DNA from: Paenibacillus alba
Lineage (GTDB): Bacteria > Bacillota > Bacilli > Paenibacillales > NBRC-103111
Assembly (NCBI RefSeq): GCF_013204855.1
Contig: NZ_JABMKZ010000025.1
Coordinates: forward strand, 53,559-117,558
Length of the DNA stretch: 64,000 nucleotides
Direction of reading: 5' to 3'
The notes beneath the pieces were generated by a model. That model did no database searches and was not told where the DNA came from. It saw nothing but the letters and a program-made list of their open reading frames with translations. Positions 50,271-58,042 of the stretch are shown piece by piece (within the stretch, counting starts at the first letter, position 1; each line of letters begins with the position of its first letter). The translations under genes and the position numbers were made by a program.

Positions 50271-52047
50271 GAACAGCACCTCGGCTTTCTGCGATGCGTT
50301 TGTCTGTCTCCTCAGACCAAGCAGAAGAGGACGGCAGCTTCGGAATAGCAGCCAGCAATTGCTGGGTATACGCATGGGCAGGGTTCGTGAAAATCTGCTG
50401 AACGCTCCCGCTCTCCACAACTTCGCCGCCGCGCATGACACATAGCCGGTCTGCTACTTGAGCTACAAGGCGTAAGTCATGAGAAATAAAGATCAGCGCA
50501 GCCTTATGCTTCTTTCGCTGCTCCTGAAGCAGCTCCATAATTCTCGCTTGTGTACTCACATCAAGCGCTGTTGTAGGCTCATCAGCCACGATGATATCCG
50601 GCTGATGCATCATCGCCATGGCAATGACAACACGCTGACGCATCCCTCCGCTTAGCTCGTGCGGGTAGCAGGTGTATGTTTCAGCGGATAAGCCCATTTG
50701 CTCCAGAAGCTGCAAGGCTCGCTCCTTGGCTGCCGCCCTCGTCCAAGGGCTTCCGCTTGTAAGCAAACATTCGCGCAGCTGTTCACCGATGCGCAAGACA
50801 GGATTCAAGGAATCCATCGGAACCTGTGTAATATAAGCGATTCGTCGACCGCGTACGCGGCGCCAATCTTTCCATGCATAAGCGGTCGTATCTTCGCCAA
50901 ATAGATGAAGAGCCCCGCCTTGCTGATGAAACGGATGTCTCAGCAGGCCAAGTGCGGCAAGAGCCAACGTACTTTTCCCCGACCCGCTCTCTCCAACAAG
51001 CCCCAGGCATTCGCCTGGGTAAAGACGGAGATTCACATTTTGGAGAATAGGTCTACTGGAACGATCTCCCTTCTCTCGAACCGAAATGCTAAGCTCTCGC
51101 ACTTCAAGGATAGCTCCATCAGGCTCCCCGCCTTCCAGGACAGCGGACTTCTGCTCATGAGCGAATGTCTTCGGCAGCCGTGATCGACCAAACAGCAGCG
51201 GAACGCTTGGTTTTCGAGGTTCAAGCGCATCCTTTAGCGTATCTCCCAAATAGTTAGCTGCCAGAACGGTAAGCAGGATCGCCATCCCTGGCGCAAGGAA
51301 CAACCATGGCGCTTCTTCCAAATAGGCTCTGCCTTCATTCAGCATGGCTCCCCATTCAGGCTGCGGAGGCCTGATACCTAGGCCTAAGAACGACATGGAA
51401 GCAATGCTGAGCATAATGCTGCCCATATCCAGCGTCACGAGGACAAGTATAGGACCTGCTAGGGCTCCGAGAATGTGTGTCCCGATAATTCTCCATGCTG
51501 GAATCCCCATAGCTCTTGCTGCCATGACATAACCATCATCCCGTATCGCCAGCACGTAGCTGCGAATCATACGAGCATAAGAAGGCCAAGATACAGCAGC
51601 CACGGCAATAAGCAGGCTTGGCAACCCTGCCCCAAGCAAAGTAGCAAGCGTTATGGCCAGCACCATTTGCGGAAAGGAAAAAAGCACATCCATGATACGG
51701 GTCATAACGGTGTCCACCCACCCGCCGAAATACCCGGCAGCAAGTCCGATCAACAGGCTCAAGGATATGACGATACCTACCGCGAGAACAGAGGCACCAA
51801 TGGAATGCAGCCCTCCGTACATCAATCTTGTCCATACATCTCTTCCATAATTGTCTGTTCCAAGCCAGTGTTCACCGGATGGAGGGAGGAGCGATGTCGC
51901 ATAATTCACTTTGAGTGGATCATGGACAGCAAACCAAGGAGCGCCCAGAGAGAAGACCACGATCCCCGCAAGGAGCGCAAGCAGTGCAAGCGCTAGCGGG
52001 TCTTTTCTCAGCGCAGCCACTAATCTTTGGCGAAAACGATTATCCAC
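50257..52047 (-). CDS. Fused permease (NikC/DppC) and ATPase (NikD/DppD) of the Ni/Co-type transporter
   Basis: 596 residues in one frame. The N-terminal ~300 are a BPD inner-membrane permease (HWLGTDNYGRDVWTRLMYG; EAA loop RAMGIPAWRIIGTHIL), then a linker, then a full ATPase (~330-596) with GESGSGKSTLALAALG, ELSGGMRQRVVIAMAM, IIVADEPTTALD and FISHDL. The GTG at 52047 has GGAGGG five bases ahead and overlaps the nikB stop by eight bases; the ATG at 52107 would lie inside nikB. Normally these are two genes. Confidence 0.92.
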   Translation of the reverse strand: MDNRFRQRLVAALRKDPLALALLALLAGIVVFSLGAPWFAVHDPLKVNYATSLLPPSGEHWLGTDNYGRDVWTRLMYGGLHSIGASVLAVGIVISLSLLIGLAAGYFGGWVDTVMTRIMDVLFSFPQMVLAITLATLLGAGLPSLLIAVAAVSWPSYARMIRSYVLAIRDDGYVMAARAMGIPAWRIIGTHILGALAGPILVLVTLDMGSIMLSIASMSFLGLGIRPPQPEWGAMLNEGRAYLEEAPWLFLAPGMAILLTVLAANYLGDTLKDALEPRKPSVPLLFGRSRLPKTFAHEQKSAVLEGGEPDGAILEVRELSISVREKGDRSSRPILQNVNLRLYPGECLGLVGESGSGKSTLALAALGLLRHPFHQQGGALHLFGEDTTAYAWKDWRRVRGRRIAYITQVPMDSLNPVLRIGEQLRECLLTSGSPWTRAAAKERALQLLEQMGLSAETYTCYPHELSGGMRQRVVIAMAMMHQPDIIVADEPTTALDVSTQARIMELLQEQRKKHKAALIFISHDLRLVAQVADRLCVMRGGEVVESGSVQQIFTNPAHAYTQQLLAAIPKLPSSSAWSEETDKRIAESRGAVHAGH

Positions 52048-53008
52048 GCTGTCCCTCCTGCTCGACTCTGACCCGGGGATCCAGCCAACGGTAGGCCAAA
52101 TCGACAAGTAGATTTAATGAAATATATACAACCGCCATGAAGAGCACGAAAGCTTGAATAACCGGATAATCGCGGCCAGTTATCGCATCAACGGCATATC
52201 GGCCTATCCCAGGCCAAGCATAAATCGTTTCGACAATTACAGAACCGCCAATTAATCCGCCCAGTACGACGCCAAATGAAGTCAAAACAGGTAAAAGCGC
52301 ATTCGGAAGCGCATGCTTTCCTATCATTTGGAAGCGCGAAAGACCTTTGGCCTCGGCCAGCAGCATATAGCGCTGAGAGAAAGCTTGCAGCATGCTCGTT
52401 CGCAGCAAGCGCGCCGTAATGGACGAAAGTCCGATACCCAGTGTCAACGCTGGAAGAATAAGATGCTTGAAATCACCTCGCCCCATTGTGGGCAGCCAGC
52501 CAAATTTCACGGAGAAGGTATACATAAAGACAAGACCTAAGAAAAAGGAAGGCACCGAAATACCGATTAAAGCAATAAAACGGCTCAGATGATCCAATCC
52601 CTTGCGGTGAAACACCGCTCCAGCCAAGCCGGAGGGGACTGAAATTAGGACCATAACCACAAGCGCGGCCATGGATAATTCGAGCGTTGCCGGAAACCGG
52701 TTCATGAACTCATCCCAGATTGGCGTTTTGCTTCGAAAGGAGACACCCAGATTGCCCCCAGCAATCTGGACCAGCCAATTTCCGTACTGAATCCAGAAGG
52801 GCTGATCCAGCCCTAGGCTTTTGTTCAGCACACTCGCATCTTTTTCTAAATCAGAAAGATTCGCACCTGGATCAAACATGCTGAGCAGCATTGTCCGGGC
52901 TGGGTCCCCGGGAATAAATCGCACAAGCGAAAATACTAGCAGGGTTACGCCAAGAAGTACCGGAACCGTCAACGCCAATCGGATACAAAGATAACGAGCT
53001 AATTTCAT
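52040..53008 (-). CDS. Ni/Co-type ABC transporter permease (NikB/DppB class)
   Basis: 322 residues with about six helices. It has the DppB-type N-terminus RLALTVPVLLGVTLLVF, RFIPGDPA, and the EAA-like loop LAEAKGLSRFQMIGKHALPNA. The ATG overlaps the stop of the binding-protein gene (ATGA). It forms the translocation pore with the permease half of the fusion. Confidence 0.93.
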   Translation of the reverse strand: MKLARYLCIRLALTVPVLLGVTLLVFSLVRFIPGDPARTMLLSMFDPGANLSDLEKDASVLNKSLGLDQPFWIQYGNWLVQIAGGNLGVSFRSKTPIWDEFMNRFPATLELSMAALVVMVLISVPSGLAGAVFHRKGLDHLSRFIALIGISVPSFFLGLVFMYTFSVKFGWLPTMGRGDFKHLILPALTLGIGLSSITARLLRTSMLQAFSQRYMLLAEAKGLSRFQMIGKHALPNALLPVLTSFGVVLGGLIGGSVIVETIYAWPGIGRYAVDAITGRDYPVIQAFVLFMAVVYISLNLLVDLAYRWLDPRVRVEQEGQRG

Positions 53009-54591
53009 TGAGCGATATACATGGCCGGTGTAATTCTTGTCTTGAGGTTGTCATCTACGCCCTGTACCTTTTTATTGTAAGCAGCACCCCAACGCGTACT
53101 ATTGTACAAATAGACAATCGGAACGTCCTGCTGCACTTGGGTTTGAATTTGTTTAGCCAGCTCCGCTTGCTTCTTGCCATCAAACTCGGAAACTAAACCA
53201 TCCAGCAGTTTATCGACTTCAGGGTTTGTGTAACCGCCGTAGTTGGAGGCAATTCCCGTGTGGTAATAGGAGTTGAGCTGTCCTCCGATATCTCCTGTCG
53301 CACTGCCGCAGGAACAATAGGTGGCAAGCTCAAAATTGCCGTCCAACATCATTTGATTAGAAGCTGTTGTTTCTACAACATTTAGTTCAATGGAAATCCC
53401 CACTTCTTTGAGCTGTGATTGCAGTGCAACGGCTAAAGGCTGGAAGACGGAGTACGTCAGCAGCTTGTATTGCAGCTTTTGACCCTCTTTTGCCCGGATG
53501 CCGTCTGAACCAGCTTTCCAGCCTGCTTCATCCAGCAATTGGACGGACTTGGCTTTATCCATGTCTGAACTTGTTTCAATGGCATAGGGAAGACCCGCCG
53601 GGAAGTGCCCGGTCGCTTTGGATGCGAACCCGCGGTTTACACCATCAATAAGCTCCTTGCGATTCACAGCCAGATTGATCGCTTGACGCACCTTTGGATC
53701 TTGCAGCGAAGGTACTTTTTTAATATTCAACCATAGATTAGAGGTGCTGCCGACAGGAAAGTACGTTTGGAACTTGCTGTCCTTTTCATAGGAAACCCGT
53801 TGATCTACTTCAACATTCATGTCGCCGTCCGCATCGCCATTCTTAAGCGCAAGCAAGCGGGCTTGACCATCTGTGCCTAGTCTGGACTCCAAGCGCTGAA
53901 GCTTAGGCTTATCGCCCCAGTATCCCGGGAAAGCTTCTGCAATCAGCAATTCGCCTGGCGTGAACTGAATAGGCTTCATAAAACCGGTTAAATCAGGCTC
54001 TTTATTGAATTTATCTCCGATTAAATCCGCTTGAGCCGCGTTATGAATAGCAAAAGCCGCTAATTTAAAAATGAAGGAAGGATCTGGCTTCGGCGTTTGG
54101 ATCTGCAAATGTGTGGCATCCTTCACAAGGAACTGCACACCGCCGAGTTGAGAAGGACCACGCTTGTTCAGCTTCTGATGACGTTCCAGAGCAGCTTTCA
54201 CAGCAGCCGCATCCATCACGGCCCCGCTCCAGAATTTAACATTCGGCTGCAGCTCTACTTCCCACAACGTTGGTTCTATATTTTTCCACGATTTAGCTAA
54301 CCAAGGACGAATAGAGCCATCATCATTCTGATAGACAAGCGGTTCAGCAATCCCATCCGACGTAATCCGCTGAGCATCAATATGTACAGGATCAAGGGAT
54401 CGCGGCATATTGAGCGTCACATATTTGAGCACTTGCTCTTTGGCAGGCACTGCAGCCGTCGATGAGGTTGGTGAATTTGTCGATACATTCGACGTTCCGG
54501 TTGATTTGGAACAGGCAGACAGAACGAAAATCACAATTAAGATAAGGAATGAGGCAATCATCCGATATTTGCGTTTATTACTTTTAAGCAT
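53005..54591 (-). CDS. Ni/Co-type ABC transporter substrate-binding lipoprotein
   Basis: 528 residues of the SBP_bac_5 family (NikA/OppA). The lipobox LSAC puts the lipidated cysteine at about residue 27, after which comes a Ser/Thr-rich linker. Conserved SBP_bac_5 pieces include NMPRSLDPVHIDAQ and DPKVRQAINLAVNRKELIDGV. GGGAGGTC lies upstream of the ATG. A cobalamin riboswitch precedes the gene, so the substrate is probably cobalt or a cobalt chelate rather than peptide. Confidence 0.9.
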   Translation of the reverse strand: MLKSNKRKYRMIASFLILIVIFVLSACSKSTGTSNVSTNSPTSSTAAVPAKEQVLKYVTLNMPRSLDPVHIDAQRITSDGIAEPLVYQNDDGSIRPWLAKSWKNIEPTLWEVELQPNVKFWSGAVMDAAAVKAALERHQKLNKRGPSQLGGVQFLVKDATHLQIQTPKPDPSFIFKLAAFAIHNAAQADLIGDKFNKEPDLTGFMKPIQFTPGELLIAEAFPGYWGDKPKLQRLESRLGTDGQARLLALKNGDADGDMNVEVDQRVSYEKDSKFQTYFPVGSTSNLWLNIKKVPSLQDPKVRQAINLAVNRKELIDGVNRGFASKATGHFPAGLPYAIETSSDMDKAKSVQLLDEAGWKAGSDGIRAKEGQKLQYKLLTYSVFQPLAVALQSQLKEVGISIELNVVETTASNQMMLDGNFELATYCSCGSATGDIGGQLNSYYHTGIASNYGGYTNPEVDKLLDGLVSEFDGKKQAELAKQIQTQVQQDVPIVYLYNSTRWGAAYNKKVQGVDDNLKTRITPAMYIAQ

Positions 54592-54685
54592 AGTAAAATA
54601 GACCTCCCGAGAAATTATTTACTTTTCATTTAATCGTAATTATTACAATTAAACATTATTCCTAACTTTGTTGCTTTTGTCAATT

Positions 54686-54730
54686 AAAAAAGGCGCCTCC
54701 CCTCTTTGTAAAAAAAGGGAAAGACGCCTA
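54686..54730 (-). terminator. Riboswitch terminator before the binding-protein gene
   Basis: On the minus strand AGGCGTCTTTCCC pairs with GGGGAGGCGCCT (one mismatch and a bulge) and is followed by TTTTTT. It lies between the cobalamin element and the coding start and is its likely expression platform. Confidence 0.88.
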
Positions 54731-54797
54731 TCGATGGTATGCGAATAGCTCATCTAACACCTCCCTATCTCCCGTAGGTACCTAACTGTGCTGTAGA

Positions 54798-54980
54798 AAT
54801 AGGCAGGTCTCCTGGCTTCAGTATCCTCATCAAACGTCAACCTTCCCAATCGAATTCGATCAGTGGCATTCAGACATTGACTCCTCTGTTACAGTGGCGG
54901 GACCGCGTCGGCTTTAAACCGATCTTCCCTTTTAAGCTTATCCCTGCACTTGTACACGCAAGAAGTAAGCACCTATTCCC
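54798..54980 (-). promoter_or_regulatory. Second cobalamin riboswitch, upstream of the NikABCDE-type operon
   Basis: On the minus strand: AATAGGTGC at the 5' end, the core GCGGTCCCGCCACTGTAA, and GAAGCCAGGAGACCTGCC at the 3' end (B12 box GCCAGGAGACC). It is followed by a terminator. The ~520-base stretch 54592-55111 holds this element, the terminator and the hairpin of the next gene; I see no ORF in it. Confidence 0.97.
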
Positions 54981-55048
54981 ATTATGAATTTGTCGGAGCT
55001 CGTCCGAGCTCAACAACCATCTTAACCCAATGTCCACATTCATACAAG

Positions 55049-55077
55049 GAAAAAAGCCCCAACCAAGAGGTTGAGGC
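55049..55077 (-). terminator. Terminator after the 43-residue peptide gene
   Basis: On the minus strand GCCTCAACC pairs with GGTTGGGGC around TCTT, followed by TTTTTTCC. It lies 35 bases after the stop of the small ORF at 55112. Confidence 0.85.
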
Positions 55078-55111
55078 GAGCTTCATGGATTAAATTGTCC
55101 AAGCTTATGCC

Positions 55112-55243
55112 TTAAACGGAAGGCCGATTGGGTTGATGATGCCCAGGCTCAGTTGAGGTCAAATTGGACTGAACTTGAGCAGCTTGCTTGGAGTTGTCGA
55201 TCGCACTTTGATTCTTCTCTGTCATGTTTTTCTTCTTGCTCAT
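55112..55243 (-). CDS. Small hydrophilic peptide (43 aa)
   Basis: An ORF reading MSKKKNMTEKNQSAIDNSK ... NRPSV with AGGAGGAATCAGGAGCC upstream of the ATG at 55243 and its own terminator. It is Lys/Asn/Gln/Ser-rich with no membrane or signal segment, like many small spore or disordered peptides of Bacilli, but I see no clear SASP motif. The strong ribosome site and terminator support expression; the function is unknown. Confidence 0.68.
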   Translation of the reverse strand: MSKKKNMTEKNQSAIDNSKQAAQVQSNLTSTEPGHHQPNRPSV

Positions 55244-55381
55244 GGCTCCTGATTCCTCCTGTAAGTGAGATGATTACCCTACTAGTATGAGGAATGGCTT
55301 GCCTAAATATGCGGTGCGAAAGAAATCCCACGATCAGCGGACAAACAAGCCTGGCATTGTCATTCAATGTACAGTCAGGAT

Positions 55382-56620
55382 CTACATATTTACTATCTGC
55401 GTTCTCTTATATAAAACTGGTATTGCCGCCGCTATAAGGATCATACCCATAAAAGCTGGTGCGGCATGACCAATTGATACATAAATTTGACCACCAATGA
55501 TAGGCCCAATCATTCTTGCTAAAGCCTGAATGGATTGGCTGCCTCCTTGAATCCTTCCTTGTTCACTGGCATCGACTGACTTGGAGAGCATTCCATTGAA
55601 GGAAGGCCCAAAGATCGAATCACCAAAACCAAATATAAACATTCCAGCTATTAAAAGTGGATAGAAGGAGAACAATGAAGATAACGCAATAAGACTGTAG
55701 CCTATGATCTCCGAAACCATTCCAAGTATGGCTATCTGTTTATCACTTCGTTTTTTCAAAAGCTTTGGCATGATGAAACCTTGTGAAATGATGTCTTGGA
55801 CACCCATAATTGAAAACATAAGTCCGATTAGTGCAGGCTTCCAACTGAAAGTATCCATTGTAAATTGGGAAAAAACGGCCTGTAAGGATCCATTCGGTAT
55901 CCAAAGCAAGAACGCTGAGACAAGCAGCCTATTTAAGTTTTTCATGGAAAGCAGGTTTGCAAGCTGTGTAAATGGATTCAGTCTTACAAAGGTAATATCT
56001 TTCAGCCTATTACTCTTGGCAAGGCTCTCAGGCATAAAAAAGTATCCATAAACAACATTCAATAAAGTGATCACTGCTCCGAAATACATGGGTACAGAAT
56101 AGCCAAACTTGGCAAGTAATCCGCCTAGCGTCGGGCCAATGACGGTGCCTACACCTACAACCGCGCTCACCCATCCAAAGTATTTGGTTCTCTGCTGCGG
56201 AGGAATGATGTCTGCAAAATAGGCAAAGATTGTGCCTATGCTCCCTCCTGTTATACCCTCTATGATGCGCCCAGCAAATAGTACCCATAGAGCTCCTCCT
56301 ATGCCAAAAACAAAGTACCCGATGGCCGAACCAAAAAGGCATACTAAGAGCAATGGACGACGGCCATATTTGTCGCTCAAAGCTCCAAGTACGGGGGCGG
56401 CAAAAAACACGCAGAATGCATAAACAGAGGTCAGCACCGTAACAACTATTGCCTGTTCTCCCGGATTGCTTGTATAAGGCTGCACTAAGAATGGGACGAC
56501 AGGTGCTATGATACTGAAGCCTATTCCGCAAAGAAACACAGAGATAAGACCGAATAGTAAAGCGTGTTTATCTATGGTTTGTTCTGTGTTCTGTTCATTG
56601 TTTGATCTAAATTTGAACAC
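55382..56620 (-). CDS. MFS drug-efflux-type transporter
   Basis: 412 residues, 12 helices, with the MFS motif A GALSDKYGRRPLLL (about residues 79-92) and the antiporter motif C VVGVGTVIGPTLGG (about 151-164), placing it among TetA/Bmr-like drug:proton antiporters. The substrate is not known. The start is GTG at 56620 with GGGGAG seven bases upstream. A strong promoter overlaps an inverted repeat upstream, and a MarR gene stands directly behind it, suggesting repression. Confidence 0.9.
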   Translation of the reverse strand: MFKFRSNNEQNTEQTIDKHALLFGLISVFLCGIGFSIIAPVVPFLVQPYTSNPGEQAIVVTVLTSVYAFCVFFAAPVLGALSDKYGRRPLLLVCLFGSAIGYFVFGIGGALWVLFAGRIIEGITGGSIGTIFAYFADIIPPQQRTKYFGWVSAVVGVGTVIGPTLGGLLAKFGYSVPMYFGAVITLLNVVYGYFFMPESLAKSNRLKDITFVRLNPFTQLANLLSMKNLNRLLVSAFLLWIPNGSLQAVFSQFTMDTFSWKPALIGLMFSIMGVQDIISQGFIMPKLLKKRSDKQIAILGMVSEIIGYSLIALSSLFSFYPLLIAGMFIFGFGDSIFGPSFNGMLSKSVDASEQGRIQGGSQSIQALARMIGPIIGGQIYVSIGHAAPAFMGMILIAAAIPVLYKRTQIVNM

Positions 56621-56658
56621 TTAAATTCTCCCCTCAAAAATTGTTGTTTTGATTCCTT

Positions 56659-56699
56659 GGAAACATATTCATACTAATATAATTTTGTTTCCTTGTCAA
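56659..56699 (-). promoter_or_regulatory. MFS promoter overlapped by an inverted repeat (candidate MarR operator)
   Basis: On the minus strand TTGACA (56694-56699, consensus) and TAGTAT (56671-56676) are 17 bases apart. The inverted repeat GGAAACA/TGTTTCC (56659-56665 and 56686-56692) encloses the -10 region and would allow a dimer to block RNA polymerase. The MarR-type gene next door is the natural candidate regulator. Confidence 0.7.
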
Positions 56700-56716
56700 C
56701 AAAATAACAATAATAA

Positions 56717-56749
56717 AAATGCAGCCTGTTCTCAATAGAGCCCGGCTGC
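56717..56749 (-). terminator. Terminator after the MarR gene
   Basis: On the minus strand GCAGCC pairs with GGCTGC around an imperfect inner stem, followed by ATTTTTATT, 28 bases after the MarR stop. Confidence 0.75.
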
Positions 56750-56776
56750 TTGTGGTTTCATTTTCACTATTCAAAT

Positions 56777-57250
56777 TTATTCCGACTTCATATGTACACC
56801 TTGTTTCTGTATTTCTGCATCCAAATGCCTATTATACTTATCCACGAAGCTAAGCATACTGTCAAATTGTCCCTCGGTTACTTGCTCAAATACGGCTTTA
56901 TCCCGCTCTTGAAACTCTTTGTGCAGGTCCTCATGGATTTTATAAATGACTTTCCCTTGCTCAGTAAGCCGAAAATAAATTTCTTTCTTGTTCTCCGACT
57001 TCTGATAGCTTATGATAAGGCCTTTTTTTATGAGCTTCTGAGTTAATTTACTTATGGCACCGCGAGTCATATAAAAGGACTCCGCAAGTTTTGTCACGTT
57101 GGAATCTGCATTTTTTTCAATGTATTCGATGCAATGTACTTCAGAAGGCTTATACCCCTTAAGACTGTCTTCCATCTTATCCTTATTAAGCCAAACCAGC
57201 TTGTTATACAATTCTCTGAACCCTATCATGACCTGATCTTCTTTGTTCAT
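56777..57250 (-). CDS. MarR family transcriptional regulator
   Basis: 157 residues, with a winged helix-turn-helix (about 50-100): VTKLAESFYMTRGAISKLTQKL is the recognition region, followed by the wing KKEIYFRLTEQGK. The ATG at 57250 (MNKEDQV) has GGAGG six bases upstream; the frame open to 57511 covers a terminator and another small ORF, so it is not used. It stands directly upstream of the MFS gene on the same strand. Confidence 0.92.
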   Translation of the reverse strand: MNKEDQVMIGFRELYNKLVWLNKDKMEDSLKGYKPSEVHCIEYIEKNADSNVTKLAESFYMTRGAISKLTQKLIKKGLIISYQKSENKKEIYFRLTEQGKVIYKIHEDLHKEFQERDKAVFEQVTEGQFDSMLSFVDKYNRHLDAEIQKQGVHMKSE

Positions 57251-57296
57251 GGCCTGTCCTCCCACCCGGAAATTTATAAATGATATAAGGGCAAGC

Positions 57297-57324
57297 AAAA
57301 ACCTGTAGGCAATTTCCCTACAGG
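57297..57324 (-). terminator. Terminator after the 37-residue peptide gene
   Basis: On the minus strand CCTGTAGG and CCTACAGG pair around GAAATTG and are followed by TTTTTGC. It separates the small gene from the MarR gene. Confidence 0.82.
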
Positions 57325-57347
57325 CTCTTGTTTGGTGCCACTCGACC

Positions 57348-57461
57348 TTAGTGTTTCTTGTGCGGCAAATTACTACCGGGCTGATTATCACCTTGTGTCC
57401 TGAAGTTCTTCTCGGCTTTCCTCTGCTTGTCATGCAGCTTGCTAATGAAATGGCTATCCAT
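57348..57461 (-). CDS. Small hydrophilic peptide (37 aa)
   Basis: An ORF reading MDSHFISKLHDKQRKAEKN ... LPHKKH. AGGAGG lies eight bases before the ATG and a terminator follows the stop. It is basic and His/Lys-rich at its end, and soluble. I recognise no family. It is independently transcribed by the look of its flanks. Confidence 0.62.
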   Translation of the reverse strand: MDSHFISKLHDKQRKAEKNFRTQGDNQPGSNLPHKKH

Positions 57462-57507
57462 GAGCACTCGCCTCCTGAAGAAAGAATGGCACTACCTTTA
57501 TAGAATG

Positions 57508-57864
57508 TCACACAAGCTCTAAATTTAAACGCATAGCCAAATTAAGAATGGCGCCCCTTGCTTCCGCATCCGTTTTCACTCGTTCGTACAATTCCTCGAA
57601 ATTGATGCGGTTCTGCATAAACTCAGGTTCGGTTCTGATCGCTGTTTGCGTCCAATTAATCAAAACGTTCTCAGCTTGCGTAAGCTCATTGTACGCGCGA
57701 TGCAAGCCAACACGCTCAACGATCTCTTCCATCTCTTCTTGGCCTACTTCTTTACCTGCTTCTCTCAACTCGGTAATTCGTTTATCTGCTTGATTGCTAA
57801 TTTGCAGAAAATGTTCTCTTGACGCCAAGTAGTCGATTTGTGCTTTGGAATGTTTCTTTTTCAT
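57508..57864 (-). CDS. Conserved hypothetical helical protein (118 aa)
   Basis: An all-helical, charged protein starting MKKKHSKAQIDYLASREHF, with conserved-looking QADKRITELREAGK and HRAYNELTQAENVLINW. The ATG at 57864 has AAGGTGAT upstream; two more ATGs lie just upstream in frame. It is monocistronic, between the small peptide gene and the divergent asnO. Function unknown. Confidence 0.72.
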   Translation of the reverse strand: MKKKHSKAQIDYLASREHFLQISNQADKRITELREAGKEVGQEEMEEIVERVGLHRAYNELTQAENVLINWTQTAIRTEPEFMQNRINFEELYERVKTDAEARGAILNLAMRLNLELV

Positions 57865-58042
57865 CGTCATCACCTTCATCATTTAAAATATAAGAATTGG
57901 CTATATTGTAACAGTCCTGTTAACAAAACACAAAAATCAAACTGCAGCAGCCTTCCCTCCGCCTCAGGACAGACATTATATATCCTGAATTTGCATACCC
58001 TTTATCATCATGCTCTCTTCATAAAGAAAGGAAGGAACGTCT

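Noticed and set aside
55382..56620. Naming the MFS gene a tetracycline-resistance determinant
   Set aside because: It carries only general drug:proton antiporter motifs; nothing in the sequence fixes a substrate.
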